Source: Actinocatenispora thailandica
GTDB taxonomy: Bacteria > Actinomycetota > Actinomycetes > Mycobacteriales > Micromonosporaceae
Length of the DNA stretch: 64,000 bases
Assembly: GCF_016865425.1 (NCBI RefSeq)
Contig: NZ_AP023355.1
Coordinates: 3,966,198 to 4,030,197, forward strand
Direction: 5' to 3'
Under the pieces are notes generated by a model, which searched no databases, was not told where the DNA came from, and saw only the letters and a program-made list of their open reading frames with translations. Shown here one piece after another: positions 9,030 through 18,127 of the stretch. Positions within the stretch are counted from its first letter, which is position 1. The number at the start of each line of letters is the position of its first letter. The position numbers and the translations under genes were made by a program.

Positions 9030-10487
9030 CTAGTCGACTCGTCGCAGGGCGTCCGCCGGGCGCAGCCGGGCCGCCCGCCACCCGCCGAAGCCACCGGCGA
9101 TCAGGCCACCGGCGACGGCCAGCGCCACCGCGAGGACGACGGTGCCGATGGTGACCGACGCCGCCAGGTGCACCTCGACGGTGTGCTGCGCGGCGCGGGC
9201 GAAGCCGCCGCCGAACCGGCCGCCGCCCGGCCCCGCACCGGCGCCGCCGGCCGGGCCGCTGGGCATCGTCGCGGTCAACGCGGGCGCCAGCCGGTTCACC
9301 AGGTACGTACCGAGGAAGCCGAGCGCGACTCCGAGCACACCGCCGAGCACACCCTGCACCAGCGCCTCGCCGAGCACCTGGCCGACGATCCGGCGGGTAC
9401 GCCAGCCGAGCGCCTTGAGCGTGCCGAACTCGCGGATGCGCCGGCTCACCGCGCTGACCGTGAACAGTGCCGCGGTCACGAACGCCGCGATCAGCACCAC
9501 CACAGCCAGCCAGCGGCCCAGGTTGCCGGCCAGCGACGCGGCACCCGACAGCGAACCCGAGACCTCGCCGGCCAGGTCGGACGAGCTGGTCACCGTCGCC
9601 TTCGGCAGCACCTTCCGCACCTCGCCGCCGGCCGCGTCGACCGCCGACGCGCTGGTCGCCTTGACGTAGATGGTGGTCACCTTGCCGGGCAGGTTCGCCA
9701 GCCCCTGCGCGGCGGCGAGCGGCAGGTACACGTCGGAGCCCTGGTCGGCCCCGGAGACCACGCCGACGACGGTGAACTTGGTACCCGCGACGGTGAGGGT
9801 CTTGCCCTTGGCCAGCCCGCGCTGCTTGGCGAAACCGCTGGCGAGCACCGCCACCTTGCCCTTCGCGTCGCTGCTGGCGAAGCTGCGGCCGGCGGTCACC
9901 CGGACCGAGGACAGCGGCCCCACGCCCGGCGCGGACAGGTCGACGCCGGCAATCGAGTACGTGTCCACGTTGATCGGCGGCTGGCTCGGCGCCGCGCCGG
10001 ACGCGCCGCCGGAGCCGCCGCGGGCGAACCCACCCGGGCCGCCCCGCCCGGTGCCCTGGCCGCCGCTCTGCTGCTGCGCGAACTTCCCGTCGACCTTCAC
10101 GTCGGTCAGGCTCAGCCCGCCGGCCGCGGCGGACACGTGTGGCTGCCGCGCGACCTTCGCCACCGTCGCCGCATCGAAGCTCTGCAGTCCGATGCCGGCC
10201 GTCACCCGGTCGGTACTGAAGCTCTTCCGGCTCTGGTCGCTGCCGCGCTGGCGCTGCACGTCGAAGCGTTGCGGGCCGCCGCTGCCCCGGGTTGCCTGCT
10301 GGGTGACGCTGATGTCGGTGCCGACGCCGTACAGCGAGTGCAGCACGGACTGCTGCGCGGCCTGCACGCCGGCCGACAGCGCGGTGACGGTGACGGTCAG
10401 CCCGATCCCCAGCGCCAGGCCGAGCGCCACGACGATCGCCTGCCGTCGTCGGCGCCGCAGCTCGCGGCGCAGATAGGTGAGAAACAT
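9030..10487 (-). CDS. FtsX/MacB-type ABC transporter permease
   Basis: Partner of the ATPase encoded just downstream. The 485 residues start at MFLTYLRRELRRR (10487) with GGAGG about 7 nt upstream. The topology is classic: helix 1 at ~15-38, a large extracytoplasmic MacB periplasmic-core domain (~40-330), then three C-terminal helices (FtsX domain) ending in the LRPADALR motif common in this family. The extracytoplasmic domain contains Gly/Gln/Ser-rich loops (about 170-200). Likely exports a lipid, peptide or antimicrobial compound; the substrate is not deducible. Confidence 0.92.
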   Translation of the reverse strand: MFLTYLRRELRRRRRQAIVVALGLALGIGLTVTVTALSAGVQAAQQSVLHSLYGVGTDISVTQQATRGSGGPQRFDVQRQRGSDQSRKSFSTDRVTAGIGLQSFDAATVAKVARQPHVSAAAGGLSLTDVKVDGKFAQQQSGGQGTGRGGPGGFARGGSGGASGAAPSQPPINVDTYSIAGVDLSAPGVGPLSSVRVTAGRSFASSDAKGKVAVLASGFAKQRGLAKGKTLTVAGTKFTVVGVVSGADQGSDVYLPLAAAQGLANLPGKVTTIYVKATSASAVDAAGGEVRKVLPKATVTSSSDLAGEVSGSLSGAASLAGNLGRWLAVVVLIAAFVTAALFTVSAVSRRIREFGTLKALGWRTRRIVGQVLGEALVQGVLGGVLGVALGFLGTYLVNRLAPALTATMPSGPAGGAGAGPGGGRFGGGFARAAQHTVEVHLAASVTIGTVVLAVALAVAGGLIAGGFGGWRAARLRPADALRRVD

Positions 10488-10770
10488 GTCGAATCCTCCA
10501 GCACGTGGCGGCCGGGGCGCGATGGTGCGCACCGGTACCGGCCGGCGCACAGTGTCCGGCGGCACGCTGTGCGGAGGCTGTGCCGCGGATGGGGCATGTC
10601 TCTGCGCCCGCACCCGACGTCCGGAAAGCCGGAATCACCTGCGGCACGGCGCATCGAGCGAGGCACCGGGCAGCACGAAGCAGCCGGCCGCGCCGGGCGG
10701 GTCGCGCCGCCGCCACGCGCCGCCGGCGCGGACCCGGTCGACCACCACGTACCGCCGGGGCCGCCCGCGG

Positions 10771-11475
10771 TCAGGAGATGATCGAGACGTCGATCCGGTA
10801 GCCGGCGCCGCCGGACAGCTTCAGCTCCACGTTCGCCGGCGCCTGGTCATCCAGGTAGAACGTCCGGCCGTTGCGGAAGGCGTCCCGCACGTCCTGCTGG
10901 CCCGGCGGGTTCTTGCTGTGCTCGGCCAGCCAGCCGGCGGTGGCGCCGACCGGGTCGGCGCCCTGCCCGGTGCCGCCGGTCCAGGTCGCACTCAACTCGG
11001 TGTGGTGCGGCGCGCGCGGCTCGCCCTGCTCCTCGAACCCGTCCGGACGGCCGATCCGGTGGTAGATCGCGAGGGTCGCCTGCTCCTGCCGATGGTGCTG
11101 CCACACGTTGAAGCCGGCGATGCCGCAGCCGATCAGCACCAGCACGCAGAACCCGCCGACCAGGCCGATGATCAGGCCCTTGTGCGACTTGCGGGGGCCA
11201 CGGGGCCGCGCCGGCGCCGGCCAGCCCGCCGCGCCACCGGGTCCGCCGGCGACCGGCGGGTAGTCGGCGCCCGGCTGGTCGGCGATCAACGGGACGTTCG
11301 GCCCGATCGGGCCCGGCGGGCCGCCGAACCCGGGACCCGGCCCATCTGGCGCAGCGCCGTGGCCCGGCGCCGGCTGCCCGTACGGCGGCGGGCCGGGCCG
11401 ACCGTACGGCGGGCCGGGCTGACCGTACGGCGGGCCGTTGCGGCCGTCGGGCGGCGGTGCTCCCGGCCCGTTCAT
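10771..11475 (-). CDS. Proline-rich single-pass membrane protein, function unknown
   Basis: 234 residues. The first ~90 are a Pro/Gly/Tyr-rich repeat region (PYGQPGPPYGRPGPPPYG type), followed by a basic stretch and one transmembrane helix (GLIIGLVGGFCVLVLIGCGI, about 110-135). An extracytoplasmic domain of about 95 residues comes last. This architecture is common in actinobacterial membrane-anchored proteins of unknown function. The ATG at 11475 overlaps the stop of the EamA gene as ATGA, implying translational coupling; a second ATG at 11481 is also possible. Confidence 0.65.
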   Translation of the reverse strand: MNGPGAPPPDGRNGPPYGQPGPPYGRPGPPPYGQPAPGHGAAPDGPGPGFGGPPGPIGPNVPLIADQPGADYPPVAGGPGGAAGWPAPARPRGPRKSHKGLIIGLVGGFCVLVLIGCGIAGFNVWQHHRQEQATLAIYHRIGRPDGFEEQGEPRAPHHTELSATWTGGTGQGADPVGATAGWLAEHSKNPPGQQDVRDAFRNGRTFYLDDQAPANVELKLSGGAGYRIDVSIIS

Positions 11476-12668
11476 CGCCATCTGCCTGCCCTCTCCCCCG
11501 GTGGCGCCGCGTCACGCCGTGCGGCCGGCAGCATAACCGGTCGACGCACCCGAACCCGGTCGGACCCGGTCGCGCTGGTCGAACCGGTCGCGCTGGTCGA
11601 GCCGCTCGGGCTGGTCGCGCTGGTCGAACCGGTCGCGCTGGTCGAGCCGCTCGGGCTGGTCGCGCTGGTCGAGCCGCTCGGGCTGGTCGCGCTGGTCGAA
11701 CCGGTCGGGCTGGTCGAACCGGCCCGGCCGGTCGGGCTGGTCGAACCGGCTGAGCCGGTTGAGCCGGCTGAGCCGGTCGGGCCGGTCGGGCCGGTCAGGC
11801 CGGCGAGCAGCCCCGCCGCGACCAGGACCGCACCCGCCAACTGCCCCGGCCCGAACCGGCCGGTACCCAGCAGCGGCGCGACCGCCGTGGCAACCAACGG
11901 GGTCAGACCGGAATAGAGCGTGGCCCGGGCGGCGCCGAGCCGGCCGAGCGCCGTGTACCAGGCGAGGAACGCCAGCACCGTCACCGGCAGGGCGAGCCAG
12001 AGCAGCCCGGCCGCCTCGGTCGCGGTGGGCAGCCGCACCGCAGCCGGCCCGTCGGTCACGAACCCCACCGCCAGCGCCTCGACCGCCGCCAGCGCGCAGC
12101 CGTAGCCGGCGACCCGGATCGCACCGAGCCGCGGCAGCAGCGGTGCCGCCTGGGCGGAGAACGCCACCTCACCGACCAGCGCCAGCACCGACCAGCCGAG
12201 CCCCGCGAGGTCGCTGTCGCCGAAACCCTGCACCACCGCGGCACCGGCGACGACCAGCGCGGCGGCGAGCACCGGTCGCCAGCGGCCCACCGCACCCGCA
12301 CGCACGGCCGCGACCAGCGCGAACACGATCGGACTGGCCGCGATGAACACCCCCGGGACGGCCGGCTCGGCGGTGCGCAGGGCGGCGAGGATGGCGAGGT
12401 TGAACCCGACCATGCCGGTCGCCGCGAGCAGCGCGAGCCGGAGCATCTCGCCGCCGCTGACCCGGACCCGCGGGCCGCGCCGGGCCAGCAGCAGCAGGAT
12501 TACCGCCGCCACCCCGTACCGCAGCGCCTGGCCACCCGGGTACGGGTAGTGCGGCAGCAGGCTGGACGCCACCACCGAGGTACCGATCAGCCCCATCGCA
12601 CCGGCGGCGAGCAGGTGCGGGGTGCGGGCGCCGGCAGCGGGTGGTCGGGTACCGATCCGGGAGGTCAT
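11472..12668 (-). CDS. EamA/DMT-family transporter with collagen-like C-terminal tail
   Basis: Drug/metabolite transporter superfamily member with about ten hydrophobic helices (two EamA repeats) in residues ~20-295. The last ~100 residues are a low-complexity Gly/Ser/Thr tail of G-x-x and GSTSAT / GSTSATSPS modules ending in an Arg-rich stretch, encoded by a DNA minisatellite. The start at 12668 has a TAGCGT hexamer six nt upstream, consistent with a leaderless mRNA. It is divergent from a MocR regulator with only 47 bp between starts, so it is probably controlled by it, perhaps as an amino-acid or vitamin-B6-related exporter (inference). Confidence 0.85.
   Translation of the reverse strand: MTSRIGTRPPAAGARTPHLLAAGAMGLIGTSVVASSLLPHYPYPGGQALRYGVAAVILLLLARRGPRVRVSGGEMLRLALLAATGMVGFNLAILAALRTAEPAVPGVFIAASPIVFALVAAVRAGAVGRWRPVLAAALVVAGAAVVQGFGDSDLAGLGWSVLALVGEVAFSAQAAPLLPRLGAIRVAGYGCALAAVEALAVGFVTDGPAAVRLPTATEAAGLLWLALPVTVLAFLAWYTALGRLGAARATLYSGLTPLVATAVAPLLGTGRFGPGQLAGAVLVAAGLLAGLTGPTGPTGSAGSTGSAGSTSPTGRAGSTSPTGSTSATSPSGSTSATSPSGSTSATGSTSATSPSGSTSATGSTSATGSDRVRVRRPVMLPAARRDAAPPGERAGRWR
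11561..11800. repeat. Minisatellite encoding the EamA tail
   Basis: Tandem repeats built from 18-nt and 27-nt units of the type GGTCGCGCTGGTCGAACC and the same plus GCTCGGGCT. Every unit is a multiple of nine bases, so gain or loss of copies keeps the EamA frame open. The repeats degenerate at the right-hand end (GAGCCGGTT/GGGCCGGTC). Confidence 0.85.
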
Positions 12669-12715
12669 GACGGCACGCTAGCCAGCAGATCGGTCCTCGA
12701 TTAAGGTCCAATCCG
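12669..12715. promoter_or_regulatory. Compact divergent promoter pair of EamA and MocR genes
   Basis: The 47-bp gap contains TAAGGT (12702-12707) eight nt before the MocR ATG, and on the minus strand TAGCGT (12675-12680) six nt before the EamA ATG. Each -35 position would overlap the other promoter's -10. Direct repeats GGTCC at 12692 and 12705 fit the direct-repeat operators reported for MocR proteins. The hexamers are visible; the roles are inferred. Confidence 0.55.
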
Positions 12716-14182
12716 ATGGAGGTTTCGTGGACCAGTCCGGCGTGGGAGCTGCTGCTGCCGGCGGTTCGGGCGCCGCGCCGCCAGCGCCGCCGGCTGCTCG
12801 AGTCGGCCCTGCGGGACGCGGTCCGCTCCGGGCGGATCGCCCCGGGCACCCGGCTGCCCGCGTCCCGCGCGCTCGCCGCCGACCTGGGCGTCTCCCGCGG
12901 CCTGGTCACCAGCGTGTACGACCAGCTGCGCGCCGAGGGCTACCTGGACGGCCGGCCCGGCTCGGGCACCTACGCGGGCGGCGGCCGCACCCCGCCCGGT
13001 ACGACGGCGGCAGCCACCGCACCGGGCGTCCCGCCCGGCGGGCGCCGGGAGACGCCGCACCCCGGTGCGGTCGCCCGGGGCGGGGCGCCGGGCGGCGGCG
13101 AGGCGGCGCCCGGCCCGGCCACCCGGTTCGACTTCCGGCCGGGGCAGGCCGATCCGCGGCTGTTCCCGCGCGCCGCCTGGGGCCGGCTGTACCGGCAGGT
13201 GCTGGCCGGCACGCCGGACGCGGCGCTGCGCTACGGGGACCCGCGCGGAGTGCCCGAGGTGCGTACCGCCCTCGCCGAGGTGCTGATCCGCCGCCGCGGC
13301 GTGGTCGCCAGCCCGGACCGGATCGTGGTCTGCGGCGGCGTCGCCCAGGCGATCAGCCTGCTGACCCGGGTACTGGCCGCGGCCGGGCACACCACGATCG
13401 CGGTCGAGGACCCGGGTGCGCCGGAGCATGCGATGTTGGCCGGTACCAACGGGCTGGCGCCGCTGCCGGTTCCGGTCGGTACCGCCGGCCCGGCCCTCGA
13501 CGCCGCGCCGACCCGGGCCGCGCTCGTCACGCCGGCACACCAGTTCCCGACCGGTGTCGCCTACCCGCCCGAGGTGCGTTCCGCGCTGGCCTCCTGGGCG
13601 TCCACAGTGGATGGTCTGCTGATCGAGGACGACTACGACGGCGACTTCCGCTACGACCGGGCACCCGTCGGCGCCCTGCAGGGTCTCGCGCCGGACCGGG
13701 TGGCCTACACCGGTTCGGTGTCCAAGTCGCTCGCGTCCGGGCTGCGGCTCGGCTGGCTGGTGGTGCCGGATCGGTGGCTGTCGGCGGTCGTCGAGCGCAA
13801 GCGCGCCGACGACCTGTGCGGGCCCGTACTCGAACAGCGGACGCTCGCCGCGTTCCTCACCACCGGCCGGTACGACGCGCATCTGCGCCGCTGCCAGCGG
13901 ATCTACCGGGCCCGGCGGGACAGCCTCGTCGCCGCGGTCCGGGAGTACCTGCCGGCGGCACGCATCACCGGCATCGCCGCCGGCCTGCACGCCGTACTGC
14001 ACCTGCCCGGCGGGGACGAGGCGGCGCTGGCCGCAGCGGCGCACCGCGCCGGGATCCAGCTGCGCGGGCTGCGGCACCACGGATCGACCGGAACGCCCGG
14101 CTTCGTGTTCGGTTACGCACACCTGACCCCCGACACGATCACCGCCGGCGTCGCCGCGCTCGCCGCCGCCTGGCGCACCTGA
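12716..14182 (+). CDS. MocR-type GntR/aminotransferase-fusion transcriptional regulator
   Basis: 488 residues. The N-terminal GntR winged helix (~10-80, with GTRLPASRALAADLGVSRG) is joined by a Pro/Gly-rich linker (~80-130) to a class-I PLP aminotransferase-like domain. The PLP-binding lysine is K337 in GSVSKSLASGLRLGW, and the aromatic/Asp motif EDDYDGDFRY precedes it. MocR proteins such as PdxR and GabR use PLP and amino-compound ligands to control adjacent genes. The divergent EamA transporter is the likely target. Confidence 0.93.
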   Translation: MEVSWTSPAWELLLPAVRAPRRQRRRLLESALRDAVRSGRIAPGTRLPASRALAADLGVSRGLVTSVYDQLRAEGYLDGRPGSGTYAGGGRTPPGTTAAATAPGVPPGGRRETPHPGAVARGGAPGGGEAAPGPATRFDFRPGQADPRLFPRAAWGRLYRQVLAGTPDAALRYGDPRGVPEVRTALAEVLIRRRGVVASPDRIVVCGGVAQAISLLTRVLAAAGHTTIAVEDPGAPEHAMLAGTNGLAPLPVPVGTAGPALDAAPTRAALVTPAHQFPTGVAYPPEVRSALASWASTVDGLLIEDDYDGDFRYDRAPVGALQGLAPDRVAYTGSVSKSLASGLRLGWLVVPDRWLSAVVERKRADDLCGPVLEQRTLAAFLTTGRYDAHLRRCQRIYRARRDSLVAAVREYLPAARITGIAAGLHAVLHLPGGDEAALAAAAHRAGIQLRGLRHHGSTGTPGFVFGYAHLTPDTITAGVAALAAAWRT

Positions 14183-14236
14183 CCCCCTCCCCGACGCGGA
14201 GCACGGGAGCCGGGCCGCGGGTCTGCGCGCGCCGGT

Positions 14237-15292
14237 TCAGGTGAGGCCGAGGGAGGCCGCCGCGGCGTGCGCGTCGACCGGGATCGTGGTCGGCGCCGGC
14301 GCGGTGGACACCGCCCAGTCCGGGTCCTTGAGGCCGTGCCCGGTCACGGTGCAGACGACCGTCTGGCCGCGCTCGATCAGCCCGGCGTCCACCGACCGGA
14401 GCAGGCCGGCCACGCTCGCCGCGCTGGCCAGCTCGACGAACACGCCCTCGGTGCGGGCGAGCAGCTTGTACGCGGCGAGGATCTCCCGGTCGGTGACCGC
14501 ATCGATCCGCCCGTTCGACGCGTCCCGCGCGTCGACCGCCTTCGTCCAGCTGGCCGGGTTGCCGATCCGGATCGCGGTCGCGATCGTCTGCGGCTGCCGG
14601 ACCACCTCGCCGCGCACGATCGGTGCCGACTCGGACGCCTGGAAACCGAACATCCGCGGGGTGTGCGTCGCGTTGCCGGCCCGCTCGTCCTCGACGTAGC
14701 CCTTCCAGTACGCGGTGATGTTGCCGGCGTTGCCGACCGGCAGGCAGTGGATGTCCGGCGCGTCGCCGAGCGCCCCGACGATCTCGAACGCGGCGGTCTT
14801 CTGCCCCTCGATGCGGTAGGGGTTGACCGAGTTCATCAGCGCGACCGGGTAGTCGATCGACAGCTTGGAGGCGAGCGCCAGGCAGTCGTCGAAGTTGCCG
14901 TCGACCTGCAGCAGCTTCGCACCGTGCACCAGGCCCTGGGCGAGCTTGCCGAGCGCCACCTTGCCCTGCGGGATCAGCACCGCGCACAGCACCCCGGCCC
15001 GCGCCGCGTACGCCGCGGCGCTGGCCGAGGTGTTCCCGGTGGAGGCGCAGATGACCGCCTTCGCGCCGTCCTCGATGGCCTTGGAGATCGCCACCGTCAT
15101 GCCGCGGTCCTTGAACGACCCGGTCGGGTTCATCCCCTCGACCTTGAGGTACACCGTGCAGCCGGTGCGGGTGGACAGCTGCTCGGCGGGCACCAGCGGG
15201 GTGCCGCCCTCGTACAGCGTGACGACCGGGGTGGTGTCGGTGACCGGAAGCCGGTCGGCGAACTCGTTGATCACGCCGCGCCAGGTGCGCAC
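14237..15292 (-). CDS. thrC: Threonine synthase
   Basis: PLP enzyme converting O-phosphohomoserine to threonine. 351 residues, normal length. PLP lysine K61 in [11 protein letters not shown]; the phosphate-binding loop [12 protein letters not shown] and the substrate region [13 protein letters not shown] are also present. GTG start (cac at 15290-15292), two bases after the hom stop, so it is tightly coupled in the argS-lysA-hom-thrC operon. No strong terminator is seen in the 54 bp before the convergent MocR gene. Confidence 0.97.
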   Translation of the reverse strand: MRTWRGVINEFADRLPVTDTTPVVTLYEGGTPLVPAEQLSTRTGCTVYLKVEGMNPTGSFKDRGMTVAISKAIEDGAKAVICASTGNTSASAAAYAARAGVLCAVLIPQGKVALGKLAQGLVHGAKLLQVDGNFDDCLALASKLSIDYPVALMNSVNPYRIEGQKTAAFEIVGALGDAPDIHCLPVGNAGNITAYWKGYVEDERAGNATHTPRMFGFQASESAPIVRGEVVRQPQTIATAIRIGNPASWTKAVDARDASNGRIDAVTDREILAAYKLLARTEGVFVELASAASVAGLLRSVDAGLIERGQTVVCTVTGHGLKDPDWAVSTAPAPTTIPVDAHAAAASLGLT

Positions 15293-15294
15293 GT

Positions 15295-16689
15295 CTACTC
15301 TCCCTCTACCCGCATCACGCTGGCGACCTGCCGCACGATGTCCAGCTTCGCCAGGGCGTCCACAGTGGACCGCAACGCTGCGTCCGGCGCCCGGTGCGTG
15401 ACGATCACCAGCAGCGCCTCGCCGCCGCTACCGGCCTCACCGCCGCGGCCCTCCTGCCGCACGGTCTGGATGCTCACCCCGTGCTCGGCGAACAGCGCCG
15501 CCACCTGGGCGAGCACCCCGGCGCGGTCGGCCACGTCCAGCGAGATGTGGTACCGGGTGGCGACCTCGCCCATCGGCCGCACCCGCAGGTTGGCGTACGC
15601 CGAGTCGGCGACCGCGGAGCGGCCCAGCCGCCGGTTGCGGGCCACCGCGACCACGTCGCCGAGCACCGCGGAGGCGGTCGGCGCACCGCCCGCGCCCGCC
15701 CCGTAGAACATCAGCCGGCCGGCCGCCTGCGCCTCGACGAACACCGCGTTGTACGCGTCGCCGACGCTGGCCAGCGGGTGGCTGCGCGGGATCATCGCCG
15801 GGTGCACCCGGGCCGACACCGACTCCGAGCCGTCCTCGTCCCGGCGCAGCTCGGCGATGCACAGCAGCTTCACCACGCAGCCCATCTCCTGCGCGCTGGC
15901 CACGTCGGCGGCGGTCACCTCGGTGATGCCCAGCCGGTACACGTCGGCGGCGGTGACCCGGGTGTGGAACCCCAGCGAGGCGAGGATGGCGGCCTTCGCC
16001 GCGGCGTCGAACCCCTCCACGTCGGCGGTCGGATCCGCCTCCGCGTAACCGAGCTCGGTCGCCTCGTCCAGCGCCTCGCCGAACCCGGCGCCGGAACTGT
16101 CCATCTTGGACAGGATGTAGTTGGTGGTGCCGTTGACGATGCCGGTGATCCGGGTGATCCGGTCGCCGTGCAACGACTCGCGTAGCGGCCGCAACAGCGG
16201 GATCGCACCGGCGACCGCGGCCTCGTAGTAGAGGTCGGCGTCGCCGTCGGCCGCCGCCGCCGCGAGGGTCGCGGTGTCCTCGGCCAGCAGCGCCTTGTTC
16301 GCGGTGACCACGCTCTTGCCCGCGGACAGCGCCTGCACCAGCCAGCTGCGGGCCGGCTCCAGCCCGCCGACCACCTCGACCACGATGTCCACGTCGTCCC
16401 GCTTGATCAGACCGGCGGCGTCGGCGGTGAACAGCTCGCGGGGCACCGGCAGCGGGCCACGGTCCCGGTCCGGCCGACGCACCGCGATCCCGGCGATCTC
16501 CAGCGGGGCGCCGATCCGGGCGGCGAGATCGTCGGCCTGCTCGTGCAGCAGCCGGACCACCTCGGCGCCCACCGTGCCGCAGCCCAGCAGCGCGAGCCGC
16601 ACCGGCTCCGGCGCGCTGCCACTGTCGGTGGCCGCGCGGGTGTCGGCGGGTTTGACCGGATCCGCTGTGTTGCCTGGGTTCGTCGTCAT
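15295..16689 (-). CDS. hom: Homoserine dehydrogenase
   Basis: Reduces aspartate semialdehyde to homoserine with NAD(P)H. 464 residues from the ATG at 16689, which overlaps the lysA stop as ATGA. Rossmann loop GCGTVG at 36-41; catalytic-region motifs [17 protein letters not shown] and NGTTNYIL are present. The C-terminal ACT domain (about 385-464) is the usual threonine-feedback module. A ~28-residue Asp/Thr/Ser-rich N-terminal extension precedes the fold. Confidence 0.97.
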   Translation of the reverse strand: MTTNPGNTADPVKPADTRAATDSGSAPEPVRLALLGCGTVGAEVVRLLHEQADDLAARIGAPLEIAGIAVRRPDRDRGPLPVPRELFTADAAGLIKRDDVDIVVEVVGGLEPARSWLVQALSAGKSVVTANKALLAEDTATLAAAAADGDADLYYEAAVAGAIPLLRPLRESLHGDRITRITGIVNGTTNYILSKMDSSGAGFGEALDEATELGYAEADPTADVEGFDAAAKAAILASLGFHTRVTAADVYRLGITEVTAADVASAQEMGCVVKLLCIAELRRDEDGSESVSARVHPAMIPRSHPLASVGDAYNAVFVEAQAAGRLMFYGAGAGGAPTASAVLGDVVAVARNRRLGRSAVADSAYANLRVRPMGEVATRYHISLDVADRAGVLAQVAALFAEHGVSIQTVRQEGRGGEAGSGGEALLVIVTHRAPDAALRSTVDALAKLDIVRQVASVMRVEGE

Positions 16690-18125
16690 CCCACATCCAG
16701 CCGCAGCAGGTCGTCCTCGGTCTCGGCGCGCACGATCACCCGGGCCGTACCGTCGGCGGCGGCGACCACGGCGGGCCGGGGCACGTGGTTGTAGTTGCTC
16801 GCCATCGACCGCGCGTACGCCCCGGTGCCCGGCACCGCGATCAGGTCGCCGGGGGCAACGTCGGCCGGCAGGAACTCGTCGCGCACCACGATGTCGCCCG
16901 ACTCGCAGTGCTTGCCGACCACCCGGGCCAGCGCCGGCGGCGCGGTGGACGCCCGGGAGGCGAGCGTGCAGGAGTACGACGCGTCGTACAGCGCGGTGCG
17001 GATGTTGTCGCTCATCCCGCCGTCGACCGAGACGTACTTGCGGGTCGCGCCGCCGTCCAGCTCGACCTGCTTGACTGTGCCCACCTCGTACAGCGTGCAC
17101 GCGGCCGGGCCGCTGATCGACCGGCCCGGTTCGACCGACACCCGCGGCACGGTCAGCCCGTAGGCGGCGCACTCGTGCTCGACGATCTTCGCCAGCGCGG
17201 CGGCGATCTCGGTCGGCTCGAACACCTCGTCCTGGGTGGTGTACGCGATGCCGAAGCCGCCGCCGAGATCCAGCTCGGGCAGCTCGACGCCGTGCTCGTC
17301 ACGGAGCTGCGCGGCGAGCTCCAGCACCCGGCGGGTGGAGACCTCGAACCCGGCCGCGTCGTAGATCTGCGAACCGATGTGCGAGTGCAGCCCGAGCAGC
17401 CGCAGCGACGGGGCGGCGAGCACCCGGCGCACCGCCTCCGCGGCGGCACCGCCGGGCGCCCCGGTGTTGCCCCGGTTCAGCGAGAAGCCGAACTTCTGGT
17501 CCTCGTGCGCGGTCGCGATGTACTCGTGGGTGTGCGCCTCGACCCCGACCGTCACCCGGATCATCACCGGCACCCGCACCCCGCGCTCCGCGGCGAGCAC
17601 CGCGAGCCGGTCGATCTCGTCGAACGAGTCGAGCACCACCCGGCCGACCCCGGCCGACACCGCACGGTCCAGTTCGGACAGTGACTTGTTGTTGCCGTGG
17701 AAGCCGATCCGGGCCGGATCCATTCCGGCAGCCAGCGCGACCGCGAGCTCCCCGCCGGTGCACACGTCCAGCCGCAGGCCCTCCTCGGCGATCCAGCGCA
17801 CCACCGCCTTGCACAGGAACGACTTTCCCGCGTAGTACACGTCGGCGCCGGCCAGCGGGTCGAACGCGGCGGCGAAGGCATCCCGGTAGGCCGCGGCGCG
17901 GGAGCGCAGGTCGGCCTCGTCCAGCAGGTACACCGGGGTACCGAACTGGGCGGCGAGATCGGTGACCGGGATGCCTGCGACGCGCAGCACGCCGTCGGAG
18001 CCGCGGGTCACGGTGCGCGGCCACAGCTGCGGCAGCAGGTCGTTGACGTCGGCGGGCTCGCGGAGCCATTCCGGGCCGTGCTGGCCGATGTCGGCGTGCA
18101 GGGCACCGGCCTCGTGGGCACGCAC
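16686..18125 (-). CDS. lysA: Diaminopimelate decarboxylase
   Basis: PLP enzyme making L-lysine from meso-diaminopimelate. 479 residues from the GTG at 18125, which lies two nt after the argS stop and matches the usual actinobacterial N-terminus (RAHEAGALHADIGQHGPEW). PLP lysine K101 in YYAGKSFLCKA, the HSHIGSQI motif and the CESGD active-site motif are all present. It sits upstream of hom in an operon uniting lysine and threonine branches with arginyl-tRNA synthetase. Confidence 0.97.
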   Translation of the reverse strand: MRAHEAGALHADIGQHGPEWLREPADVNDLLPQLWPRTVTRGSDGVLRVAGIPVTDLAAQFGTPVYLLDEADLRSRAAAYRDAFAAAFDPLAGADVYYAGKSFLCKAVVRWIAEEGLRLDVCTGGELAVALAAGMDPARIGFHGNNKSLSELDRAVSAGVGRVVLDSFDEIDRLAVLAAERGVRVPVMIRVTVGVEAHTHEYIATAHEDQKFGFSLNRGNTGAPGGAAAEAVRRVLAAPSLRLLGLHSHIGSQIYDAAGFEVSTRRVLELAAQLRDEHGVELPELDLGGGFGIAYTTQDEVFEPTEIAAALAKIVEHECAAYGLTVPRVSVEPGRSISGPAACTLYEVGTVKQVELDGGATRKYVSVDGGMSDNIRTALYDASYSCTLASRASTAPPALARVVGKHCESGDIVVRDEFLPADVAPGDLIAVPGTGAYARSMASNYNHVPRPAVVAAADGTARVIVRAETEDDLLRLDVG

Positions 18126-18127
18126 GA

